From an uncultured Prevotella sp. (GTDB taxonomy: Bacteria; Bacteroidota; Bacteroidia; Bacteroidales; Bacteroidaceae): a stretch of 64,000 nucleotides of DNA. The notes beneath the pieces are model-generated. The model had not been told where the DNA came from, did not search any database, and saw nothing but the letters and a program-made list of their open reading frames with translations. Below, piece by piece: positions 7,785 to 16,517 of the stretch. The stretch covers positions 1 to 64,000 of the forward strand of contig USEC01000004.1 in the NCBI GenBank assembly GCA_900553595.1, written 5' to 3'. Each line of letters opens with the position of its first letter. The stretch's first letter is position 1. A program made the translations under genes and the position numbers.

Positions 7785-9416
7785 ATGATAAAGAAAATTG
7801 TTCTGACAGCATTGCTGTGCACTTCTGTGGCAAGCACTTTTGCCGCCGATGCTAATTACAACAATGTTGTGCCGTTCCCCCAAAGTATTGAATTGCAAAA
7901 AGGCAAGGCCTTTGTCCTTAACGAAGGCACGCCCATTGTGTATGTCGGAACCGACACAAAGATGAAGCAGAATGCCGACTTCCTTGCAGAATACATTAAC
8001 CAACTCACACACCTGAAGCTTAATGTAACGACTTCAAAGCAAAAGAATGTTGCGGCTATCGTTCTCGCCATCGACCCAAAAATCAATGGAGAAGAAGCTT
8101 ATAGCCTTACTGTTTCGAACAAAGGAATAAAGATTGCAGGAAAAACTGCTGCCGGAGTCTTCTACGGCATACAGACGCTCCGCAAATCGTTGCCTGTGCT
8201 CAACACCGCAGAGGCAATAACACTGCCGGCAACTGTCATCAGCGATGCGCCACGGTTCGGCTATCGCGGAATGATGCTCGACTGCGGACGCCATTTCTGG
8301 CCCGTACCGTTCGTGAAGAAATTCATTGACATACTCGCGCTGCACAACATGAATGTATTCCATTGGCATCTGAACGAGGACCAGGGATGGAGAATTGAGA
8401 TAAAGAAGTACCCGAAACTCACAGAAATAGGTTCAAAACGCAGCTGCACTGTATTAGGTCACAACTCCGACATTGACGACGGAACTCCCTACGAAGGCTT
8501 CTACACCCAGGACGAAGCCCGTGAAATCGTAAGATATGCAGCCGAAAGAAACATCACTGTCATTCCGGAGATTGACATGCCGGGACACACCGTTGCAGCA
8601 CTCGCGTCCTATCCCGAACTGGGTTGCACCGGCGGTCCCTACAGCGTGGGCTACGGTTGGGGCATATATAAAGATGTGTTGTGTCTCGGCAACGAAAAAG
8701 TTTATACGTTCCTACAGGACATCATTGACGAACTCATCGACATCTTCCCTGCAAAATACATCCATATCGGCGGCGACGAGAGTCCTACAGTACGCTGGGA
8801 GAACTGCCCCAAATGCCAGGCACTCGCAAAAGCCAACAACGTGGATGCGAAACACCTTCAAGGAGTATTCACCAACCGTATGGAAAAATACATCAACTCG
8901 AAAGGAAGAAGCATCATAGGTTGGGACGAAATAGCGCAAGGCAATATAAACAAGAGTGCCACTATCATGAGCTGGCGCGGCGTAGAACCTGGAAGCAAGG
9001 CTACCGAAGCCGGTCACGATGTCATCATGTCGCCCACAACCTATTGCTATTTCGACTACTATCAGAGTGAAAACAAGGACAAGGAACCCATGTGCATCGG
9101 AGGTTATCTGCCGGTATCAAAGGTATATGAATTCGACGCTGCACCTGAATCGCTTTCTGAAACAGCCAAGAAGCATATCCTCGGAGTACAGGCAAACCTC
9201 TGGACCGAATATGTCAACACGACAAACATGGTGGAATACATGATTCTCCCACGCATGGCAGCCCTTTCAGAAGTGCAGTGGACACCCGTAGCAAGAAAGA
9301 ATTTCGACGAATTCGTAAAGCGCGAGACCCACATGACAAACATCTACGACCGATGCGGATACAGATACGCCATACATCTTTGGCCCGAAAGACCAAGACC
9401 TCTGGATGCATTGTAA
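7785..9416 (+). CDS. Secreted beta-N-acetylhexosaminidase, GH20 family
   Basis: A 543-residue exo-hexosaminidase expected to release terminal GlcNAc or GalNAc from glycans by substrate-assisted catalysis. A signal peptide (MIKKIVLTALLCTSVASTFA) precedes an N-terminal GH20b-type domain (residues ~25-145), then the TIM barrel from about residue 155 (RFGYRGMMLDCGRHF). Barrel landmarks are FHWHLNEDQGWRIE, PEIDMPGH, and the catalytic Asp-Glu pair in HIGGDESPTVRWENC (about residues 330-331), followed by WDEI and MSWRG. All expected residues are present. It lacks a lipobox and so is probably periplasmic. A strong terminator follows at 9464-9507. Confidence 0.95.
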   Translation: MIKKIVLTALLCTSVASTFAADANYNNVVPFPQSIELQKGKAFVLNEGTPIVYVGTDTKMKQNADFLAEYINQLTHLKLNVTTSKQKNVAAIVLAIDPKINGEEAYSLTVSNKGIKIAGKTAAGVFYGIQTLRKSLPVLNTAEAITLPATVISDAPRFGYRGMMLDCGRHFWPVPFVKKFIDILALHNMNVFHWHLNEDQGWRIEIKKYPKLTEIGSKRSCTVLGHNSDIDDGTPYEGFYTQDEAREIVRYAAERNITVIPEIDMPGHTVAALASYPELGCTGGPYSVGYGWGIYKDVLCLGNEKVYTFLQDIIDELIDIFPAKYIHIGGDESPTVRWENCPKCQALAKANNVDAKHLQGVFTNRMEKYINSKGRSIIGWDEIAQGNINKSATIMSWRGVEPGSKATEAGHDVIMSPTTYCYFDYYQSENKDKEPMCIGGYLPVSKVYEFDAAPESLSETAKKHILGVQANLWTEYVNTTNMVEYMILPRMAALSEVQWTPVARKNFDEFVKRETHMTNIYDRCGYRYAIHLWPERPRPLDAL

Positions 9417-9463
9417 GGAACGATGACGGCAAATTGAAATCTTGCCAAACATCATAAAATCCC

Positions 9464-9507
9464 AACTCGTTGCAAAGCCATTTGCTGCTTTGCAACGAGT
9501 TTTTTTA
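9464..9507 (+). terminator. Terminator of the GH20 gene
   Basis: A perfect 14-bp stem (AACTCGTTGCAAAG and its complement) with a 10-nt loop is followed by TTTTTT. Confidence 0.92.
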
Positions 9508-9570
9508 TTCATAACGACTTTTTAGTCCAAGAAATACAATTAAAAATGTAGATTTATTCAAGACTTTCAG

Positions 9571-9578
9571 TAACTTTG
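9571..9578 (+). promoter_or_regulatory. -7 box, putative promoter of the 9606 gene
   Basis: TAACTTTG lies 27 bases before the ATG. The same octamer precedes several other genes here, at 28736, 31482, 32642, 50474 and 55807. The -33 box is weak. Confidence 0.6.
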
Positions 9579-9605
9579 TAAATCAAACGAAAAAGAAATA
9601 CAAGC

Positions 9606-10778
9606 ATGAACATAAAACTCACTTTCCTGATAACAATGGCGTTGGCAACGACAACGGCATTCGCACAAAAGAGAAAAGCTCCGATAAAGAAAAAGGCAGT
9701 CCCGGCAAACACCATGTCGCCAAAGGTAAAGGCCCTTTACGACAATATGCTGCAAAACACCCAGATTGTATTTGTCATAGACAGCACTGTCGTCGATGCG
9801 GACAAAGTAATGGATGTAATCACATTGCCGAAAGCATACGGAAAATATGTCGCATACAACAAATTCTTCGACACAAATTCCGCCTTGAACGAAAACTCGG
9901 TCGTATATGTGAACGGATTCGACAACCGCTGCTATTACAACGAAGTAGGAACGGACAGCATTTCACGACTGTTCATGCGGGAAAGACAGGGAGAAGAATG
10001 GGACGAAGCACGCCCGCTTACAGAAATAAACGAACTCGTATCCAATGCCACCTACCCCTATATGGCATCTGACGGACAGACCCTCTATTTCGCAGGCAAA
10101 TCCGACGAGGAGGGATTGGGAGAACGCGATATTTACATGACAAAATATGATGCAGAAGAAGGGAAGTTCCTCAAACCTGAAAACATCGGCCTTCCTTTCA
10201 ACTCAACAAAGGACGATTTCATATACGTTGAAGCCGATGCTGACAGCATAGCATGGTTCGCATCAACACGCCGGCAACCGGAAGGAAAGGTTTGCGTCTA
10301 TACCTTCGTCCCATCCGAAACGCGTCAGAATTACGATGCCGACGATTTGGACGACACGGAGTTGAAAAACTACGCCGAACTCATGCGCATCAGAAGCACA
10401 TGGCCTACGCCGGAAATACGCCAGACAGCCATGCAAAGGCTGCAAAACTTGCAGGCAAAAACAGAGAAGCAGAACAGCGAAGCAAATGAAATATGCTTCA
10501 TCGTAAATGACGAGATGACTTACACGAGGCTCAACGACTTCAAGTCGGCAGAAACAAAAAACGCTTACGCCGACCTCAAGATGAAACAGAACGAAGCCAA
10601 CAAGCTGGTCAAGGAAATCGACTCAATGCGCACACGCTACCATAATGCAAACGACAAAGCGGCATTAGGAAGAAGCATCGCACTCTCAGAACAGAAACTT
10701 GAACAGAAGCAGAAGGAAATAAAGAAAGCCGCAAGCGAACTGCGCAAAGCGGAGAACAATCTGCTCAAAAGACATTAA
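9606..10778 (+). CDS. Secreted PD40-type beta-propeller protein with coiled-coil tail
   Basis: A 390-residue protein with a signal peptide (MNIKLTFLITMALATTTAFA) and then a basic segment. A region around residues 150-240 holds PD40/WD40-like propeller motifs (YPYMASDGQTLYFAGKSDEEGLGERDIYMTKY; then FIYVEADADSIAWFASTR). From about residue 270 the chain is rich in Glu, Lys, Gln and Ala and almost certainly helical or coiled-coil. This resembles the OmpA-associated propeller proteins of Bacteroidetes but lacks a C-terminal OmpA peptidoglycan-binding domain. The role is unknown, probably periplasmic. It has its own putative promoter and is followed after 24 bases by the phosphorylase gene. Confidence 0.8.
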   Translation: MNIKLTFLITMALATTTAFAQKRKAPIKKKAVPANTMSPKVKALYDNMLQNTQIVFVIDSTVVDADKVMDVITLPKAYGKYVAYNKFFDTNSALNENSVVYVNGFDNRCYYNEVGTDSISRLFMRERQGEEWDEARPLTEINELVSNATYPYMASDGQTLYFAGKSDEEGLGERDIYMTKYDAEEGKFLKPENIGLPFNSTKDDFIYVEADADSIAWFASTRRQPEGKVCVYTFVPSETRQNYDADDLDDTELKNYAELMRIRSTWPTPEIRQTAMQRLQNLQAKTEKQNSEANEICFIVNDEMTYTRLNDFKSAETKNAYADLKMKQNEANKLVKEIDSMRTRYHNANDKAALGRSIALSEQKLEQKQKEIKKAASELRKAENNLLKRH

Positions 10779-10802
10779 TTATAATCATAAAAAACTACTA
10801 TT

Positions 10803-11684
10803 ATGACGAAAAAATATTTTGCAGAATCCGAACTGATCATAAACAAGGATGGAAGCATTTTCCATCTGCATGTCAAGCCAGAACAGTTGGCCGACAAGGT
10901 GATACTCGTGGGCGACCCTGGCCGCGTGGCTCTCGTGGCTTCACACTTTGAAAACAAAGAGGCAGAAGTGGAAAGCAGGGAATTCCGCACGGTAACCGGA
11001 ATGTACAAAGGCAAGCGGATAACTGTTATCTCCACCGGAATCGGTTGCGACAACATCGATATTGTAATGAATGAGGTTGATGCTCTGGCCAACATAGACT
11101 TCAAGACACGCGAAGAAAAAGCCCAACTCCGAAGTCTTGAAATCGTGAGAATAGGTACTTGCGGAGGCTTGCAGCTGAACACCCCGGAAGGAACATTCAT
11201 CTGTTCGGAATATTCTGTAGGGTTCGACGGCCTCCTGAACTTTTACGAAGGACGCAATGCCGTCTGCGATTTGCAGATGGAACGTGCCCTCATAGAACAC
11301 TTGGGGTGGACAGGAAACATGTGCCAGCCATACCCATACATCATAAAAGCCGACGAAAGCCTTACAGAACAGATAGCGCAGAACGACATGGTGCGCGGCA
11401 TCACGGTGGCCTGCGGCGGTTTCTTCGGACCACAAGGCAGAGAACTGCGCATCCCCCTTACCGACCCGCATCAAAACGAAAAGATTGAAAGTTTTGAGTA
11501 CAAGGGAAAACATATCACAAACTTCGAAATGGAAAGTTCTGCCCTCGCCGGACTTGCACGGCTCATGGGACACCGTGCGACAACATGCTGCATGGTGATA
11601 GCCAACAGACGGGCAGGGAAAGCTGACACAGGATATAAGAACAAGATTGACGACTTGATACAAACAGTTCTGGACAGGATCTAA
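10803..11684 (+). CDS. Nucleoside phosphorylase, uridine phosphorylase-like
   Basis: A 293-residue cytoplasmic enzyme of the PNP/UDP family, expected to cleave a nucleoside with phosphate to base and (deoxy)ribose-1-phosphate for salvage. The phosphate-binding motif GDPGR is at residues 37-41, a second motif STGIGCDNIDIV follows, then RIGTCGGLQ and the ribose-binding EMESSALAGLARL. The length exceeds typical Udp (about 253 residues) because of insertions around LNFYEGRNAVCDL and RIPLTDPHQNEK. Substrate specificity cannot be read from these motifs. It lies between the PD40-type gene and a long intergenic repeat region. Confidence 0.88.
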   Translation: MTKKYFAESELIINKDGSIFHLHVKPEQLADKVILVGDPGRVALVASHFENKEAEVESREFRTVTGMYKGKRITVISTGIGCDNIDIVMNEVDALANIDFKTREEKAQLRSLEIVRIGTCGGLQLNTPEGTFICSEYSVGFDGLLNFYEGRNAVCDLQMERALIEHLGWTGNMCQPYPYIIKADESLTEQIAQNDMVRGITVACGGFFGPQGRELRIPLTDPHQNEKIESFEYKGKHITNFEMESSALAGLARLMGHRATTCCMVIANRRAGKADTGYKNKIDDLIQTVLDRI

Positions 11685-11793
11685 GGCAACATTTGAACGG
11701 TGTTGTCGGGCGAAACATTCAATCTCCTATGGGATTTCTATAATTCCAAACAGACGAAACCGACAGATTACAACCCGAAAATCATCTGAAACT

Positions 11794-11896
11794 CACCGGT
11801 TTTCAAACAAGGCTTCTTTACTCTTCAAACAAGGCTCCTTTGAATCTCAAACAAGGCTTGCTTGAAGAGTAAAGAAGCCTTGTTTGAAAACCGGTG
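11794..11896. repeat. AACAAGGCTT repeat array A with perfect 35-bp inverted repeat
   Basis: Four ~22-nt units: three direct copies of TCAAACAAGGCT and one inverted. The ends (11794-11828 and 11862-11896) are perfectly complementary over 35 bases around a 33-nt centre, giving a very stable hairpin between convergent genes. There is no T-run beyond it. It is related to the arrays at 25051, 35797, 49884 and 63461. Confidence 0.85.
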
Positions 11897-12084
11897 GTGT
11901 TACGATTGGAATAGATAGACTCCTTACCCTGCGCAATCTTCTTTGTCCGTAAGTGGACAGGACTAAAATCGATATTCTTCATCTCATCATATTTTTTCGG
12001 GGGACACTCTCGGGGGACAGATAAGGGACAGATTGGCTCCAAATAAACCATAACAAACCATAGAAACGCAACCCCTACAAACGC

Positions 12085-12115
12085 AACAAAGCCGCTGAAA
12101 ATCAGCAGCTTTGTT
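12085..12115 (-). terminator. Probable terminator of the nqr operon
   Basis: A 14-bp stem (AACAAAGCTGCTGA on the minus strand, one G-T pair) with a tight loop lies 36 bases after the nqrF stop. The downstream run is only moderately T-rich. Confidence 0.6.
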
Positions 12116-12150
12116 ACTGTTTGTTATAAGTTTATTCCGGTTTGTTTGTA

Positions 12151-13425
12151 TCAGCCGAAATTGTCGTACATTATACTTTCCTGATCCACACCAAGACTGT
12201 CGAGATAGTCTGTAACTGTCTTGATGAGCATTGGAGGTCCGCAAAGATAATACTCGCAATCCTCTGGTGCCTCATGATTCTTCAGATATGTATCACGGAT
12301 GCAGTTCACGGCAAAGCCCTCGTAGTACTTGACACCCTGTGCGTCTGCAACATGATCCTTATGGTCAAGAGAAAGATGGAAGTGGAAGTTAGGATATTCC
12401 TTCTCCAGTTCCCAGAAGTCCTCAAGGAAGAAAGCCTCACCAAGTGCACGCGCTCCATAGAAGAAGTGGAGTTCACGATCGCGTGTATGCAAGGTCTTTG
12501 TCATGTGCATAATCTGTGCACGCAACGGAGCCATACCGGCACCACCACCAATCCAAATCATCTCCTTGCCGGAAGTGAAGTTAGGATGGAAGTCTCCGTA
12601 AGGACCGCTCATCATAACCTTATCACCCGGTTTCAGCGAGAATATGTATGAAGAAGCGATACCTGTCGGCACATTCTGGAATCCCACCTGCGGACGTGGC
12701 AGGAAAGGAGTCGTCGCAATACGCACAGTAAGGGTTATGATATCGCCTTCGTCCGGATAGTTGGCCATTGAGTAAGCACGCACGGTCGGTTCCGGATTGT
12801 GGGCCTTGAGCGAGAAGATGTTGAACTTCTCCCATGTGCCGATATAGTCCTTACCGATAAGTTCCTTGTCGAAGTCCTTGTCGTAATCGATGCAATCGTA
12901 TGCAGGAATCTTGATTTGCGCATAAGAACCAGGCACGAAATCCATGTGCTCGCCCGGAGGCAATGCCACCTTGAACTCCTTGATGAACGAAGAAACGTTC
13001 TTGTTGGAGATGACTTCACACTCCCATTCCTTGACGCCCATCACACTTTCAGGCACCTTTATCTTCAAATCGCCTTTCACCTTGCATTGGCATCCGAGAC
13101 GCCAATGATCCTTAATCTGCTTGCGTGTGAAATGAGTCTTTTCAGAATCAAGGATTTCTCCGCCACCTTCGAGCACCTGAACCTTGCACTGTCCGCAGCT
13201 TGCCTTACCTCCACATGCTGACGGCAAGAATATTCCATTCTCATTCAATGTGGTCATCAGGCTGCTTCCCTGCGGAACATTGATTGTCTTGTCGCCGTTG
13301 ATTTCAATATTCACATTTCCACTCGGACTAAGATAACGCTTAGCCACAAGCAAGATTACCACAAGCAGGAGTATCACAACAAGGAAGACTCCGATACTTG
13401 CCAATATAAATGTTGTATTTCCCAT
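12151..13425 (-). CDS. nqrF: Na+-translocating NADH:quinone reductase subunit F
   Basis: NqrF is the electron entry subunit of Na+-NQR: it oxidises NADH at an FAD/NAD domain and passes electrons to a 2Fe-2S centre. The 424-residue protein has one N-terminal membrane helix (about residues 5-28). A ferredoxin domain follows with cluster ligands Cys71, Cys77, Cys80 and Cys112 (CGGKASCGQC then GCQC). The ferredoxin-reductase part carries RAYSMANYP (flavin binding), WIGGGAGMAPLRAQI and a C-terminal YYLCGPP. Length and domain order are normal. It is the last gene of the operon. Confidence 0.97.
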   Translation of the reverse strand: MGNTTFILASIGVFLVVILLLVVILLVAKRYLSPSGNVNIEINGDKTINVPQGSSLMTTLNENGIFLPSACGGKASCGQCKVQVLEGGGEILDSEKTHFTRKQIKDHWRLGCQCKVKGDLKIKVPESVMGVKEWECEVISNKNVSSFIKEFKVALPPGEHMDFVPGSYAQIKIPAYDCIDYDKDFDKELIGKDYIGTWEKFNIFSLKAHNPEPTVRAYSMANYPDEGDIITLTVRIATTPFLPRPQVGFQNVPTGIASSYIFSLKPGDKVMMSGPYGDFHPNFTSGKEMIWIGGGAGMAPLRAQIMHMTKTLHTRDRELHFFYGARALGEAFFLEDFWELEKEYPNFHFHLSLDHKDHVADAQGVKYYEGFAVNCIRDTYLKNHEAPEDCEYYLCGPPMLIKTVTDYLDSLGVDQESIMYDNFG

Positions 13426-13444
13426 ATCTATAAGTCCTCCTTAT

Positions 13445-14071
13445 TTAAATATTAAGACCTGCGAAGCACAGCATCGCCATAGCCATAAGGCCTACCGTGA
13501 TGAATGTGATGCCCAATCCCTGCAAAGGTTTCGGCACATCGCAATACTGCATTTTCTCGCGGATTGCTCCCATAAGCGTAATAGCAAGAGTCCATCCAAG
13601 ACCCGAACCGATAGCATAAACAATGCTATCCCACAAAGAAGTGATAGCCTGAGAATTTGTCGGTTCCATCAGTATGCGCTGCTGCATGAACAACGATGCA
13701 CCCATGATGGCACAGTTTACTGCAATAAGAGGGAGGAAGATACCAAGCGCAGCATAAAGAGAAGGAGAATATTTCTCAACAATCATCTCCACCAGCTGCA
13801 CGATACCTGCAATGACAGCAATGAAGAGAATGAAACTGAGGTAACTCAAATCAACTCCCTCAACGAGACAGTCTGGTCCCAGAACCTTTGTCTGCAAAAG
13901 GTAATCCACGGGTACGGTCACGAGCAACACGAAGGTCACTGCCATACCCAATCCAAACGAAGTCTTCACATTCTTGGATACGGCAAGGAAAGAACACATA
14001 CCCAAGAAATATGCGAAAATCATGTTATCGACGAATATCGATCGGAAGAACAAACTAATTGCGTGATCCAT
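13445..14071 (-). CDS. nqrE: Na+-translocating NADH:quinone reductase subunit E
   Basis: A 208-residue membrane protein with about six transmembrane helices. It starts with the typical [31 protein letters not shown] and carries the half-channel pattern [17 protein letters not shown]. NqrD and NqrE form a related, inverted pair in the membrane; Cys26 in FLGMCSF sits at the expected place for the NqrD/E iron ligand region. It starts 3 bases after the nqrD stop, so expression is tightly coupled. Confidence 0.97.
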   Translation of the reverse strand: MDHAISLFFRSIFVDNMIFAYFLGMCSFLAVSKNVKTSFGLGMAVTFVLLVTVPVDYLLQTKVLGPDCLVEGVDLSYLSFILFIAVIAGIVQLVEMIVEKYSPSLYAALGIFLPLIAVNCAIMGASLFMQQRILMEPTNSQAITSLWDSIVYAIGSGLGWTLAITLMGAIREKMQYCDVPKPLQGLGITFITVGLMAMAMLCFAGLNI

Positions 14072-14073
14072 CT

Positions 14074-14700
14074 TTATTTCTCCTCCTTATAAAAATAGGC
14101 ACGATGTACCCAGATTACACATCCAACAAGAATCAAAGCCATTGCCGGCATTGTCATCATTCCGTTGTTCGCATAGCCGAAGTCGTATGCGCTTTCGGGA
14201 ATAATCTGGAAGCCGAGCAATGAGCCGCGTCCAAAAAGTTCACGGACACCACCAACGACAACAAGGATAAGAGCATATCCGAGACCGTTGCCCACGCCGT
14301 CGAGGAACGAAGGCCAAGGCTTGTTCATCATGGCAAACGCCTCAAGACGTCCCATCAGAATACAGTTGGTAATAATCAAACCCACATAAACAGAAAGCTG
14401 TACACTCACATCGTAGGCAAAAGCTTTCAGCACCTGGCTTACGATTGTCACCAATGCAGCCACCACAACCAACTGAACGATGATACGGATGCGCTGCGGA
14501 ATGGTTTTGCGGATTACAGAAATAATAACATTCGAGAATGCCGTGATGATAGTAACGGCAAGTCCCATAACAATGGCTGGCTTCAATTGTGAAGTTACAG
14601 CCAAGGCACTACAAATACCAAGCACCTGCACCAGGACCGGATTGTCCAGATTGAGCGGTTTGGAGAATGCCTCTTTATTTTGTTTACTAAATAATGCCAT
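14074..14700 (-). CDS. nqrD: Na+-translocating NADH:quinone reductase subunit D
   Basis: A 208-residue integral membrane subunit with about six helices and the family features [35 protein letters not shown] and [21 protein letters not shown] Cys in LGICSAL parallels that in NqrE. It lies between nqrC (11-base gap) and nqrE (2-base gap). Confidence 0.97.
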   Translation of the reverse strand: MALFSKQNKEAFSKPLNLDNPVLVQVLGICSALAVTSQLKPAIVMGLAVTIITAFSNVIISVIRKTIPQRIRIIVQLVVVAALVTIVSQVLKAFAYDVSVQLSVYVGLIITNCILMGRLEAFAMMNKPWPSFLDGVGNGLGYALILVVVGGVRELFGRGSLLGFQIIPESAYDFGYANNGMMTMPAMALILVGCVIWVHRAYFYKEEK

Positions 14701-14711
14701 AATAGAAATTG

Positions 14712-15314
14712 TTATTTAATGAACTTCGAGAGTCCGTCCTTGAGCATCTTATCTACACCGTCAGATGTCAATGTAGCACCGGTAACGGCATCAACATTGT
14801 TTTCATCATCAGCGGGAGCATCCTTCTTTACACCAAGAGCTATGCCTTCCACGCCATCCTTATGAATCTTTTTGCCGTGGAACAATTGCTGCCACTTCAC
14901 GTTGTCCTTGATTTCAGCTCCAAGTCCGGCAGTTTCGCCATCATGGTTGAAATAGACTCCATAGATAGTGTTGTTGTCAGCATCCACAGCAATGTAGCCA
15001 TTGATGCCGCCCCAAAGACCCATGCCTTTTACGGTATAGACGGTTTTCTTCTGCCCGTCAATCTCACATTCATAATACTTCATACCGTCTTCTTCTTTCT
15101 CTTCCTTCACCACTTCCTTGTATTTCGCGGAAGCGGTGGCATTGTCAAGATCACGAAGATTGAGCGAATTCAAAATCTGCTTTTGTGTGTCAAGTTCGAC
15201 ATTGACATCCTGCATCGGCTTGAGAGCCTGTGAAACAAATGCAAGGAGGAATGCCACTATCACAACGATAATCACAGAATAAGTAATCGTATAACTATTT
15301 GAATTTGTTTTCAT
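14712..15314 (-). CDS. nqrC: Na+-translocating NADH:quinone reductase subunit C
   Basis: A 200-residue subunit with one N-terminal membrane helix (residues ~8-28) and a periplasmic FMN-binding domain. The covalent FMN site is in TGATLT near the C-terminus; Thr181 is the expected phosphoester-linked residue (family motif SGAT). Compared with the Vibrio protein of about 257 residues it is shorter in the middle region, which I believe is common in Bacteroidales but cannot check here. It is the third gene of the operon. Confidence 0.95.
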   Translation of the reverse strand: MKTNSNSYTITYSVIIVVIVAFLLAFVSQALKPMQDVNVELDTQKQILNSLNLRDLDNATASAKYKEVVKEEKEEDGMKYYECEIDGQKKTVYTVKGMGLWGGINGYIAVDADNNTIYGVYFNHDGETAGLGAEIKDNVKWQQLFHGKKIHKDGVEGIALGVKKDAPADDENNVDAVTGATLTSDGVDKMLKDGLSKFIK

Positions 15315-15329
15315 AATTGCCTTTCCTCC

Positions 15330-16493
15330 TTATTTGTTAATAGCACGTCTGGCACGACAAGAGATGTTGCGCTGTACGACACAATAATCAATGAGCGGAG
15401 CCACCATGTTACCGAAGAAGATTGCGAGCATCATTCCCTCCGGATAACCAGGATTCATGACACGCACAACAACAGCGATGACTCCGATAAAGAATCCGTA
15501 TATGTACTTGCCGGGCTCTGTACGCGCCGATGTCACCGGGTCGGTTGCCATGAATACAGCACCGAAACAGAATCCACCAAGGATAATATGCTCATACCAC
15601 TCAATGTCGGTCATTCCCAACGCATGGAAAACGTAAGCGGCTATAATTCCGCCGGCAAACACGCTGCCCATCGTTTTCCAAGAAGCGATACCAGTCCACA
15701 GAAGGATTACGGCACCGATGGCAATGGCAATCACTGATGTCTCACCGACAGAACCGGGAATAAATCCACACACCATATCGAAAAGACTCGCATCCGGTGT
15801 GACCTTCTGCGCCAACTGACCCAGTGGTGTGGCAGCGGTAAGGGCATCTACCTCCAATGTGTTGCCCAATCCAAATATCGACTCCTTTGCAATCCATACC
15901 TTATCGCCACTCATTGCTGTAGGATAAGAGAAGAAGAGGAACATACGGGCACCAACGGCAACATTGAAGATGTTCATACCTGTGCCACCGAATATTTCCT
16001 TGCAGAAGATGACAGCGAAAGCAACTGCCAATGCAAGCATCCACAACGGAGTGGTAATCGGAATAATTAATGGAATGATAATACCGGAAACAAGGTAACC
16101 CTCCTGAATCTCCTCGTGTTTCCACTGAGCCCAGGCAAATTCAATTCCTAATCCGACAATATAACTCACCAACAGTTTAGGAAGAACGGCCAGAAAACCA
16201 AAAGCAAACACTTCAAAGAAGCTTGCCGTCTCCAATGTACCTGCTGCCTTGTAGTTCTGGAATCCAACGTTGTACATACCAAAGAGCAATGCAGGAACCA
16301 AAGCTATCACGACAAAGCTCATGATGCGCTTTGAATCGATGGCATCGTGTATGTTAGCGCCACTTTTTGATGTGGTGTTCGGCACATACAGGAAGCTTTC
16401 GAATCCCTCAAAGACACTCTCAAAGGCATGAAGCTTGCCTCCCTTTTGGAAGTTGGGCTTTATCTTATTGAGATAATTTCTTAATGCACTCAT
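15330..16493 (-). CDS. nqrB: Na+-translocating NADH:quinone reductase subunit B
   Basis: A 387-residue membrane protein with many helices that carries a covalent FMN and riboflavin and contributes to the Na+ path. The FMN attachment threonine is expected at Thr222 in VDALTAATPLGQ, where the usual motif is SGAT-like. FGGTGMNIFNVAVGARMFLFFSYP and GGFCFGAVFMATDPVTSARTEPGKYIYG are classic family segments. It starts 24 bases after nqrA. Confidence 0.97.
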   Translation of the reverse strand: MSALRNYLNKIKPNFQKGGKLHAFESVFEGFESFLYVPNTTSKSGANIHDAIDSKRIMSFVVIALVPALLFGMYNVGFQNYKAAGTLETASFFEVFAFGFLAVLPKLLVSYIVGLGIEFAWAQWKHEEIQEGYLVSGIIIPLIIPITTPLWMLALAVAFAVIFCKEIFGGTGMNIFNVAVGARMFLFFSYPTAMSGDKVWIAKESIFGLGNTLEVDALTAATPLGQLAQKVTPDASLFDMVCGFIPGSVGETSVIAIAIGAVILLWTGIASWKTMGSVFAGGIIAAYVFHALGMTDIEWYEHIILGGFCFGAVFMATDPVTSARTEPGKYIYGFFIGVIAVVVRVMNPGYPEGMMLAIFFGNMVAPLIDYCVVQRNISCRARRAINK

Positions 16494-16517
16494 TTCTATT
16501 TTAATATTTTTATATGA

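Larger units (their letters stand above)
11685..12150. other. Long intergenic region between convergent phosphorylase and nqrF
   Basis: 466 bases without a gene. It holds repeat array A (11794-11896), a stretch with three GGGACA repeats (about 12000-12029), two AAACCATA repeats (near 12047 and 12056) with two ACGCAAC repeats (near 12066 and 12081), and the nqrF terminator. Confidence 0.8.

Noticed and set aside
14712..15314. nqrC suspected to be truncated because it is short
   Set aside because: The membrane helix, FMN-binding TGATLT and normal spacing to neighbours are all present, so it is an intact short version.
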